From assembly GCA_046050405.1 (NCBI GenBank), contig JBJOPY010000146.1:1-21041 (forward strand): DNA of 21,041 nucleotides, read 5' to 3'. This stretch comes from JADKCL01 sp046050405 (GTDB taxonomy: Bacteria; Bacteroidota; Bacteroidia; J057; JADKCL01). Of the stretch, positions 6,162 through 12,937 are shown piece by piece. The translations under genes and the position numbers were made by a program. The notes under the pieces are model-generated. The model saw only the letters and a list, made by a program, of their open reading frames with translations, had not been told where the DNA came from and did no database searches. Positions within the stretch are counted from its first letter, which is position 1; each line of letters begins with the position of its first letter.

Positions 6162-7866
6162 CAAACTGGGAGGTCTTGAAGGCTTCCTTGGGAACCTTGT
6201 AGCTGATCTGGAGATCCGCCAATGCTGGAACCTCGGCCTTGAGTTTGGCGACTACGTCCTTGTGCTCCCTGAGTTGCAGGTCTTTGCCGAGCGTTCGGCT
6301 GATCATGGACAGCAATCTCCAGCTCGGAAGGACGTCGTGGATATGCTCCACCGAGCGCCAGCGGTCCACCGCCACGGCAGCCTTGTCCAGCCGGCTTTTG
6401 GGCAGGCGCATCCACATCTCAGGTGTCATCTGCGCGACCTGCTTCGCCATTTTGGTATGCTGGGCCTTGCCGTCCTCGTTGACAAAGATGCTTTCTGCCT
6501 CGATTTCCATCGCAGCCGGCAGGACCAGTTCCATCCGCTCGATCCCGGGTACATGGTGGGTGGCATGCACGACCATGGTCAGGTGGTCAGGTTTTTTCGG
6601 AGCGATCGCCTGCAAGGTCATGGTATCCTCCAGCATGTAGATGAACTTGAACTCGCCTTCATGGAACCTTCGTGCCAGGTCAAGGACCGTGATGGCCTCC
6701 ATTCCGAGCATCTCGCAACCCTTGGAATTCGGGCTGCGGTCATCGCGGCGAAGCAAGCCGTCACCCCATCCATTTTCCTGATGCTTGACATAGAAGATCC
6801 TATGGTGGGGACTCAGCTTTCTCGCCAGAGCCTTCAAGGCATAGTTGCTCTCCATGGATGCCCGGGACGATCCGATGAAGTGGATGGTGCCTTCGAAGTT
6901 GCGAATGAGATCGACGGCCTTTTCCACGCCCCGATCGATGTCGATCGGGACATCGCCTTTCAAGCGAACGCCTGAGACACGGTTTTCATTGTATTTCTGG
7001 ATGTCGAGGCGACCCTCGTCGCACATCCAGTATTGATTCACTTCCCGGTTTTCACGGGGGGTGAGGCGCAGCACCTTGTTGTCCCGGATCCATACGTCGA
7101 TGTTGCAGCCTTTGGCACATCCAGTGCAGATGCCTGGTGTGTAGGCCATCTCCCAGGCGCGGGCCTTGAAGCGAAAATCCCTGCTGGTCAGGGCACCTAC
7201 CGGGCAGATGTCGATCGTATTCATCGAATACGCATCGTCGAAGATTTTTCCGGGGCCGGTGCTGGGATAGTTTTTCTCCCCGCGACCAATGATCGACAAT
7301 TGTTCCGTCTTGCTGATTTCCGCTGTGAAGCGAACACAGCGGGTACAGTTGATGCACCGTTCTGCGTCGAGGACCACATTGGGGCCGAGTTCCACGCGCT
7401 TGGGTTTGTGAACCTTCGAGGACTCGTAACGGGATCCTTCCGGCCCGTATTTGTACGTCCAGATTTGCAGCGGACACTCCCCTGCCTGGTCGCAGATCGG
7501 GCAATCCAGCGGGTGGTTGATCAGCATGTATTCCAGGACGCCCTGCTGATACGTCTTCACCGCAGCGCTGCTCGCATGGGTCCTGACGACCATGTTGGGA
7601 GCCAGCGGTGTATTGCAGGCGGTGGCGGGTTTGCGTCCCCAGTTGACGATCAGCTCTCCTGACTCATCGTATTTCAATGCCCCTGTGGCACGATCCGTGG
7701 CAGGATAGCCTACTTCCACCAGGCACATGCGGCAATTGGTGGGGATGCTCATGGCGGGATGGTAGCAGAAGTAGGGAATTTCGACCCCATGGTCCAAAGC
7801 AAACTGGAGGAGCATGGGCTGCCCCTCATAAGAAAATGCCTTACCGTCAATGGTGATCTGTGGCAT
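6145..7866 (-). CDS. nuoG: NADH:quinone oxidoreductase subunit G homologue, stand-alone
   Basis: 573 residues from the ATG at 7866. It carries the full iron-sulfur set of complex I subunit G. The 2Fe-2S cluster ligands are C34, C45, C48 and C84. H118, C122, C125 and C131 (HPLDCPICDQAGEC) are the His/Cys3 cluster N5. C171, C174, C177 and C221 form cluster N4. C247, C250, C254 and C282 match the CxxCxxxC...C pattern of the extra cluster N7. The molybdopterin-oxidoreductase-like region after it is short: E. coli NuoG is about 900 residues, this is 573. Subunit G passes electrons from NADH along the peripheral arm at the cytoplasmic side of complex I. Unusually, no other nuo gene lies next to it: the divergent neighbour is a glycosyltransferase, and the other neighbour is a small lipoprotein. 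A soluble NAD-linked hydrogenase or formate dehydrogenase diaphorase subunit is a less likely alternative. Confidence 0.88.
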   Translation of the reverse strand: MPQITIDGKAFSYEGQPMLLQFALDHGVEIPYFCYHPAMSIPTNCRMCLVEVGYPATDRATGALKYDESGELIVNWGRKPATACNTPLAPNMVVRTHASSAAVKTYQQGVLEYMLINHPLDCPICDQAGECPLQIWTYKYGPEGSRYESSKVHKPKRVELGPNVVLDAERCINCTRCVRFTAEISKTEQLSIIGRGEKNYPSTGPGKIFDDAYSMNTIDICPVGALTSRDFRFKARAWEMAYTPGICTGCAKGCNIDVWIRDNKVLRLTPRENREVNQYWMCDEGRLDIQKYNENRVSGVRLKGDVPIDIDRGVEKAVDLIRNFEGTIHFIGSSRASMESNYALKALARKLSPHHRIFYVKHQENGWGDGLLRRDDRSPNSKGCEMLGMEAITVLDLARRFHEGEFKFIYMLEDTMTLQAIAPKKPDHLTMVVHATHHVPGIERMELVLPAAMEIEAESIFVNEDGKAQHTKMAKQVAQMTPEMWMRLPKSRLDKAAVAVDRWRSVEHIHDVLPSWRLLSMISRTLGKDLQLREHKDVVAKLKAEVPALADLQISYKVPKEAFKTSQFEFAIK

Positions 7867-7902
7867 GCGTTTACTGATTTAGAACTAGCACAAACGAGGA
7901 GT

Positions 7903-7910
7903 CAAATTTA
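7903..7910 (-). promoter_or_regulatory. Candidate -7 element for nuoG
   Basis: The minus strand reads TAAATTTG, a perfect TAnnTTTG match, predicting a leader of about 30 bases before the ATG at 7866. The -33 position reads TTAT, a partial match. Confidence 0.42.
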
Positions 7911-8049
7911 GGGGTTTTACAATAGGAAAATAAGATTCTTTCCTGATTTCACTGGATCGAACCGCCGGATCTGGCCGCCCATCCGGCCTCCGCATTTCAC
8001 GCTCACCTGTGGGGGCAGCAAAATTATTCCCTCCGCTCGCCTTCGTCTG

Positions 8050-8057
8050 TAATTTTG
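8050..8057 (+). promoter_or_regulatory. Candidate -7 element abutting the glycosyltransferase start
   Basis: TAATTTTG is a perfect TAnnTTTG match but ends only four bases before the ATG at 8062. If used, transcription would begin at or within a few bases of the start codon, giving a nearly leaderless mRNA. No TTG is seen at -33, so it may be chance. Confidence 0.28.
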
Positions 8058-8061
8058 TGCG

Positions 8062-8967
8062 ATGCTGTTCAGTCTGGTCATTCCCACCTACAACAACCTG
8101 CCAGAGCTCAAACACTGCCTCGCCGCCCTGGACCTGATCCCCCGGGATGATTTCGAGGTGCTGGTCGGGGTGGACGGGTCGACCGATGGGACACTGGAGT
8201 GGCTTTCGACTGCGCGTTTTCACTTTCCGATGCAGCATTTTTCCCATTCGGATCTGGGGAACCATGGCAGATCAGCCACGCGAAACCTTACCTTGGCACA
8301 TATCAGGGGGTTGTACACCCTGTTCATGGATTCGGACATGGAGGCTTCCCCGGACTTGCTGGAGCAGCACCGTCTCCTCCTGTCCCGGGGCAACACGGTT
8401 TCCGTGGGGGCGGTCGCCTATCGCAACAGGGAGGGAAACATCTGGGCGCGGTACATCAGTGAGCGCGGGGTGGCGAAGTTCCAGGATGGAGCCATCGTTC
8501 CCTTCAATTATTTCATCACCCCCAATACTGCAATGCCATCGGACTGGTTCCAGAGTCTGGGTGGGTTCGACGAGGCCATCCATCGGTACGGCGGCGAAGA
8601 CATGGAACTCGGGTACAGAATTCATTTGAAATACCATCCGCAGTTCATCTATCATGCGCGGGCCGTCGTGACCACGACCCAGCCCAAGCAATTGGAGGAG
8701 GCATTGCTCCAGCTGAGGGAGTACGGTGCCACGGGTCTGCGCTACATCGCCCGCAAATGGCCTGAACTGCGCACGGTGTTCTGGGTGAACCACTGCAATG
8801 CCCCGGGTGTCATCCACAGCGTGTTCAGGCTGCTGACTTCGCGCCTGTTTCAGCGAATCTCGAGATGGGCAATTCGTTTCACGCCATTTGTCATCCAGAA
8901 GATCCTCGTCAGCCATCTGGTGATCAGCGCAGTGCACGATGGTTACCGAAACGGGCTGCATTCATAA
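8062..8967 (+). CDS. Glycosyltransferase family 2
   Basis: 301 residues from the ATG at 8062; the GT-A fold begins immediately with MLFSLVIPTYN, so no later start is possible. LVGVDGSTDGT (34-44) is the nucleotide-sugar binding loop. FMDSDME (88-94) holds the DxD metal motif at D90 and D92. GGFDEAIHRYGGEDMELGYR (167-186) carries the acidic ED pair (179-180) that usually supplies the catalytic base. Residues about 205-301 are a C-terminal extension with amphipathic and hydrophobic helices (FTPFVIQKILVSHLVISAV), suggesting peripheral association with the membrane. It probably transfers a sugar to an envelope glycan; donor and acceptor cannot be told. It is a single gene, divergent from nuoG and convergent with the 55-residue cysteine-rich gene 26 bases away. 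Confidence 0.9.
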   Translation: MLFSLVIPTYNNLPELKHCLAALDLIPRDDFEVLVGVDGSTDGTLEWLSTARFHFPMQHFSHSDLGNHGRSATRNLTLAHIRGLYTLFMDSDMEASPDLLEQHRLLLSRGNTVSVGAVAYRNREGNIWARYISERGVAKFQDGAIVPFNYFITPNTAMPSDWFQSLGGFDEAIHRYGGEDMELGYRIHLKYHPQFIYHARAVVTTTQPKQLEEALLQLREYGATGLRYIARKWPELRTVFWVNHCNAPGVIHSVFRLLTSRLFQRISRWAIRFTPFVIQKILVSHLVISAVHDGYRNGLHS

Positions 8968-8993
8968 TGCAATTTCCGGCAATGTTCTGCCGC

Positions 8994-9161
8994 CTACCTG
9001 GAGGGCTTGGCCGCCTTGGCGGGGCAGTCATGGCAGCGCTTCGCTCCCCGGAACTTCTGGCAGCAGGTTTCACGTGCGCCCCGGTCTGCCGGGGGCGGCG
9101 TCTTGGCGAGGGCTTTCCTTCCATAGAGTGAGGCAAGGCTTTCCGGATCCAGCAGTGACAT
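8994..9161 (-). CDS. Small cysteine-rich protein (CC-x8-C-x2-C), unknown function
   Basis: 55 residues on the minus strand from the ATG at 9161 to TAG at 8994-8996. The N-terminus MSLLDPESLASLYGRK has no signal peptide, so it should be cytoplasmic. The C-terminal half is very basic and contains ETCCQKFRGAKRCHDCPAK (31-49): two adjacent cysteines (33, 34), then C43 and C46 with H44 between them. This spacing fits a four-cysteine zinc or iron site; reading from memory, short Bacteroidota proteins of the form CC..K...K.C..CP exist, but I cannot confirm this by search. The clustered cysteines in one frame, in a gap otherwise empty of genes, are the main argument that it is real. No TAnnTTTG element was found upstream of it. 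Confidence 0.55.
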   Translation of the reverse strand: MSLLDPESLASLYGRKALAKTPPPADRGARETCCQKFRGAKRCHDCPAKAAKPSR

Positions 9162-9270
9162 GCCCCTAGATACGGATGGATTGGCAATGATGATTCGGGT
9201 GCAGGCACTGATTTTCGAGCCATTGCCGGGCCGGCATCCAAAAAGCAGAAATCCCGCTCCCCTTTTTTCC

Positions 9271-9278
9271 TAGTTTTG
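9271..9278 (+). promoter_or_regulatory. Candidate -7 element for the 9320-12650 gene run
   Basis: TAGTTTTG is a perfect TAnnTTTG match. It predicts a transcript start near 9284. That leaves only about six bases before a possible TTG start at 9290 but about 35 before the ATG at 9320, which supports the ATG. Confidence 0.42.
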
Positions 9279-9319
9279 CCGGAGATTCCTTGAGCGCATC
9301 CAATGAAAACACAGCAGGA

Positions 9320-9772
9320 ATGAAACGCTACCCATTCATCATCAAAGGCATAGAGCGATGGGACGACGACAGCGAATTTGAAGGCCTCGTCCGGGGTTCC
9401 ATCGGTCGGATGGAGATCACAGCCCGCTACGTCTTGCGTCCCGACGAACTCGCAAAATACCCTGTCGGGTCCGTGGAGGAGGTGCTCTTGGAGATGGAGG
9501 TTCCAGATGGCCACATCGAGGTGAGCGACGGTAAAGAGTGCTTCCTCGAGCAAGGGGACGGACATCATTACACGCTTCAGGGAAAAGTCATTGGAATGAA
9601 TGAGCACTCGATGCTGGTGCGGGCAAACATCGACATGGCGGTCGCGATCGACGAGTATCCTCCTGTCACGGAGAAAGGCCATGAGATAGAGGCAGGCGAC
9701 ATGGTCAGGGTGCATGGGGAGATGAACATCGTTTTCGACCCGGACCACTATGAAAATGCGTTCTGGGAATGA
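9320..9772 (+). CDS. Hypothetical acidic protein, unknown function
   Basis: 150 residues from the ATG at 9320 (MKRYPFIIKGIERWDDDSEF); AGCAGGA just upstream may serve as a ribosome-binding site. An alternative TTG at 9290 would add ten residues. The protein is strongly acidic, without signal peptide or membrane segments, and reads as alternating beta strands (GLVRGSIGRMEITARYVL, EEVLLEMEVPDGHIEVSD, YTLQGKVIGMNEHSMLVRA). A small beta-barrel or sandwich is likely; the VIGMNEHSMLVRANIDMAVAI region is reminiscent of an OB-like strand pattern, but I cannot assign a family. It ends in DPDHYENAFWE. It is the first gene of a co-directional run, 33 bases before the GT-C gene, so a link to that pathway is possible. 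Confidence 0.75.
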   Translation: MKRYPFIIKGIERWDDDSEFEGLVRGSIGRMEITARYVLRPDELAKYPVGSVEEVLLEMEVPDGHIEVSDGKECFLEQGDGHHYTLQGKVIGMNEHSMLVRANIDMAVAIDEYPPVTEKGHEIEAGDMVRVHGEMNIVFDPDHYENAFWE

Positions 9773-9805
9773 TCCAATCACCCTTCCATCATTGAAACTC
9801 CTTCC

Positions 9806-11437
9806 ATGATCCCCGGCTCCGCCCAAGAAGGGCCCAGCGTATGGGGGATGACCTTGCGCATGTGGTGGCCACTGACGCTGGTCATGGCCGCTTCCGCCAT
9901 GTGGGCGGTTCTGTTTTACTTCCAGGGGGACCTGCATCCGTTCGAAGATGCCGCGATGCTCCTCCGCTATTCCGAGCATGTGGCATCGGGACAGGGGATC
10001 ATATGGAACCCTGGTGGGGCACCCGTGGACGGGGCCACGGATTTCCTCTTCATGATGATGGTCGCGGGGCTTTCCCGGCTCGGCCTCGATGTCATGGGCG
10101 CGGCCCGCCTGCTCACGCTCTGCGCCCATGCTGTCACGATTGCCTATGTGTACCGCATGCACATCCTCCGGCCCAGTGGGACGGCAGTGGCTGCAGGCCT
10201 GAGCGCGCTGGTCGTGGCGACCGGCCCCGGCCTCCATTACTGCGAGGCACTTTTCGGCACCACCGTTTTTGCGCTGGCCGGATTGGTGACCTATCGCCAT
10301 TTTCTGCGGATGATCGAGGACGATGCCCGGACGGCAACCGCCACAGGCTTCGCATTGGCTGGGATCGTCACGGGACTGGTGAGGCCGGAAGGCGTGTTTC
10401 TGGTGGCGGGCATGGTGGCAAGCCTGCTCTGGCACCTCCGTGGAGCGGTTCGCAGGGTGCTCGTCCAGCGCGTGCTGATTTTGTTTTGCCTTCCCGGGCT
10501 GGTCTACTTCGGTTGGCATTGGCTGTATTTTGGACACCCATTGCCCAATCCCTTCTATGTGAAGGGTGGCGGGAGCTTGTATCCCTCCAGTCTACGGGCA
10601 TCCTTCATGGGGGTGGTCAAGATGGGTTCCGTACTGCTCCCCTTCATGGCATGGGCAGCCTGGAAAAGGGATTCACGCCGCAAGACACTGCTGCTCTATG
10701 CGCCCATTTTCCTTTTCGCGGTCGCCTGGATCCTCATGTCGAATGCGATGAATTACTGCCATCGCTTCCAATACATCCTGATGCCCATCATGTGGGTGGC
10801 CTGGCTGCCAGTCGTGGAGGGGATGCGTCCCGGTTTTTCCCTTCGCGGCAGGTGGCTGACGGTCGGCCTGCCGTTGGGTGCCTCGGTTTTGCTGTTCCAT
10901 TATCTGGCATATGCCTCGCAGCCGAGGACGCTTCCCGACGGAAAGGTAGATCTGGGAAAGGCACTGTCCCGGTGGGAGGGCAAGGGTTACAGCATGGCCA
11001 TCACGGAGGCGGGAAACCTCCCCTTTTTCAGCCGCTGGCGGGCCGTGGACGCCTGGGGGCTGAACGACGCCCATATCGCCCACCGGGGAAGGGTGGATGC
11101 AGGCTACCTGGATGCTTACAGGCCCGCGCTACTGATGATCCATGATTATTGGTCTCCTGGTGCGGAGAAGCTGAGACCCGATCCTGCATGGGCGGAAATG
11201 ACCGACAGCCTGGAGGAATACGCCGACGGGAGGGGGTATGAGCTGGTGGCCAGCTGGGGGCGGCATTCACAAAGCACGCTCTTGTACTATCTGAGAAAGG
11301 ACCTGCCCGACTTCGATACGCTCTGCGTGTTGATCAGCAATTTCCCCTTTTATTGGACTGAAGACGGAGACCTCGCCGAAAACTTTTTGAAGTGCGAATC
11401 AGGAAAGGGGAACTTTGTCAAGGAAACTGCGTTTTGA
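9806..11437 (+). CDS. GT-C-type polytopic glycosyltransferase
   Basis: 543 residues from the ATG at 9806. The N-terminal two thirds hold about nine or ten membrane segments (first at about 22-39). The first external loop carries HPFEDAAMLLRYSEHVASGQ (44-63) followed by GIIWNPGGAPVDGATDFLF. This matches the GT-C pattern, with an acidic pair E47-D48 as catalytic residues and the downstream WNPG...G.T.FL block seen in ArnT/AftB-like enzymes that use lipid-phosphate sugars. Residues from about 385 are a soluble periplasmic domain. It probably adds a sugar to an envelope glycan, glycolipid or protein on the outer face of the inner membrane; the acceptor is unknown. It lies 33 bases after the acidic hypothetical gene and four bases before the next gene, so the three are likely one operon. 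Confidence 0.82.
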   Translation: MIPGSAQEGPSVWGMTLRMWWPLTLVMAASAMWAVLFYFQGDLHPFEDAAMLLRYSEHVASGQGIIWNPGGAPVDGATDFLFMMMVAGLSRLGLDVMGAARLLTLCAHAVTIAYVYRMHILRPSGTAVAAGLSALVVATGPGLHYCEALFGTTVFALAGLVTYRHFLRMIEDDARTATATGFALAGIVTGLVRPEGVFLVAGMVASLLWHLRGAVRRVLVQRVLILFCLPGLVYFGWHWLYFGHPLPNPFYVKGGGSLYPSSLRASFMGVVKMGSVLLPFMAWAAWKRDSRRKTLLLYAPIFLFAVAWILMSNAMNYCHRFQYILMPIMWVAWLPVVEGMRPGFSLRGRWLTVGLPLGASVLLFHYLAYASQPRTLPDGKVDLGKALSRWEGKGYSMAITEAGNLPFFSRWRAVDAWGLNDAHIAHRGRVDAGYLDAYRPALLMIHDYWSPGAEKLRPDPAWAEMTDSLEEYADGRGYELVASWGRHSQSTLLYYLRKDLPDFDTLCVLISNFPFYWTEDGDLAENFLKCESGKGNFVKETAF

Positions 11438-11441
11438 ACTC

Positions 11442-12650
11442 ATGAAATTTGCATTAGGCCTGTTGATGGGGCTGTGTGTGGCGGGAATGGCAGAAGTGCC
11501 GGCCCAGCATTGTGGTGCGGCAATGATCACCTGGCCCCATCCAGAGCCCGCCCCCAGTTTTCTCGCCTTGATCACTGGGAGCTACCAGCGGCCCTCCGCC
11601 GCTACCTGGCTGGCAGTTGCAGCACAGCATGACGCCCCTGGAGCCAAGGCAATGGCCTTGCTCCATGCTTCCAAAGCACAGGAAGCCCTCCGATTGCTTC
11701 AACCCCGGGTCGATGCCCTGATGCGGGATGCGGTTCCGGATTCTTCCGGCAAGGATCTGAACCAGGTCTCCGACCTGGAGGTGGCCGGGGTGGCGGAGTT
11801 GGTCGGCGGGAATCTGGCCGGAGCCGAGGCCTACCTTCGGAAGGCCATTTCTTTTCCAGGTCATGGATCTGCTTGCCGGCTGAACCTGGAACTACAGCTG
11901 GTCGGTTACCTCCAAAATGCCGGGATTCAGTCCCCCTTGTCCCCGCATTACAACGGTGGGTTTTTCAACTACCTGCACGATGCCCTTCATTGGCAGGAGA
12001 AGGGGCCTGACGAGGCGGAGTACCTCATGGCCATGAACGTCGTGGGGCTGCTCTACCGCCTGGATGCGGCGCGGCAACCCTTGTACCTGGAAATTCTGGG
12101 TGATCTGCTCAGCAAGGAACCCAACCAGTTCAATGCAAACTACATGGCTGCCTTGGCCTATCTCCGGGCGGGGATCATCGCCGGGGAGCCATTGGAGGAG
12201 GTCTATGACCGGAAAGCCATTTTTGCCTTGGAAGCACCCCGCCAAGCTGAGGAGCGTTTCAACCTATTCCGCTTCACACAGCTCAAGAAGGCCCTGCGGG
12301 CCGACGTAGATGCTGCGAGGTCGCGGCAAGCCGCCACCGAAGCCCAGGAAGCCAAGGCACTCGAAGACGGCAATGATCCCCTGGCCCACTTCCAGGGGAT
12401 CCATTCGGATGAACTCAGTACCACGGGTTTCAGCGACGAAGATGGCGGAAGTCTGCCTCTGATCCTGAAAAAGGACAAGGCGCAGATCGAGGCGCGCAAA
12501 GTGGAATCCAAGCGCTACGCCGGAGAGGTGGATCTCAAGCAAGTGGTCAAGAAAGATTCACGATTCAACGCCTTTGCCTTCTTCCTGATCCTGACGATCG
12601 TGGGGTCGGTCGTTTTCATTTGGAGGCGGCTTCTGAAGGCGAACCGTTGA
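11442..12650 (+). CDS. Periplasmic helical-repeat protein with C-terminal membrane anchor
   Basis: 402 residues from the ATG at 11442; a TTG at 11415 in frame would overlap the previous gene and break the signal peptide. Residues 1-21 (MKFALGLLMGLCVAGMAEVPA) are a signal peptide. The body is alpha-helical with TPR-like spacing: AKAMALLHASKAQEALRLL, GVAELVGGNLAGAEAYLRKA, and QFNANYMAALAYLRAG. A charged linker follows (about 295-370). The C-terminus has one membrane segment, FNAFAFFLILTIVGSVVFIW (about 375-394), and a basic tail WRRLLKANR. The main body should thus sit in the periplasm, anchored from its end. I do not recognise a specific family; a scaffold or partner for the GT-C enzyme four bases upstream is inferred from position only. 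Confidence 0.75.
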   Translation: MKFALGLLMGLCVAGMAEVPAQHCGAAMITWPHPEPAPSFLALITGSYQRPSAATWLAVAAQHDAPGAKAMALLHASKAQEALRLLQPRVDALMRDAVPDSSGKDLNQVSDLEVAGVAELVGGNLAGAEAYLRKAISFPGHGSACRLNLELQLVGYLQNAGIQSPLSPHYNGGFFNYLHDALHWQEKGPDEAEYLMAMNVVGLLYRLDAARQPLYLEILGDLLSKEPNQFNANYMAALAYLRAGIIAGEPLEEVYDRKAIFALEAPRQAEERFNLFRFTQLKKALRADVDAARSRQAATEAQEAKALEDGNDPLAHFQGIHSDELSTTGFSDEDGGSLPLILKKDKAQIEARKVESKRYAGEVDLKQVVKKDSRFNAFAFFLILTIVGSVVFIWRRLLKANR

Positions 12651-12884
12651 TCACATCCGACGGTACCGGGCCACAGAACCCCCGCCAGCAAACCCTCGCT
12701 CTGCATTCCCAAGGCCACCACCGCCTATAAAACCCAGTCCCAGCGGCGGTACACAACTGCCAAATCGCGGTGGGATTCCAGTTCCGGGCGCATCCGTAGA
12801 AGAATCCGTCCCGAAGCTGGTTCCCAGGCGTCTGAGGATTATTCTGTCATAAATTCTCAGATCACCAACATACACGGCTTGATC

Positions 12885-12915
12885 TTTGTTTTACACACCA
12901 AGATCTCTAGTTTTG
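12885..12915 (+). promoter_or_regulatory. Primary-sigma promoter of the E1 gene (TTTG-N19-TAGTTTTG)
   Basis: TTTG at 12885-12888 is followed, after exactly 19 bases, by TAGTTTTG at 12908-12915. This matches the full Bacteroidota consensus of -33 TTTG and -7 TAnnTTTG. The transcript should start near 12921, giving a leader of about 16 bases before the ATG at 12938. Confidence 0.65.
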
Positions 12916-12937
12916 CGCATCACTTCAATGTAACAGC

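Noticed and set aside
8924..10537. A 537-codon open frame on the minus strand
   Set aside because: It is antisense to the hypothetical and GT-C genes. Its translation is rich in His, Pro and Arg without hydrophobic or domain pattern, while the opposite strand encodes clean membrane segments.
12651..12875. A 74-codon glycine-rich frame on the minus strand (MYVGDLRIYDRIILRR...)
   Set aside because: It fills the gap between two plus-strand genes. It has no promoter, no ribosome site and no recognisable motif. It could be real but I cannot support it.
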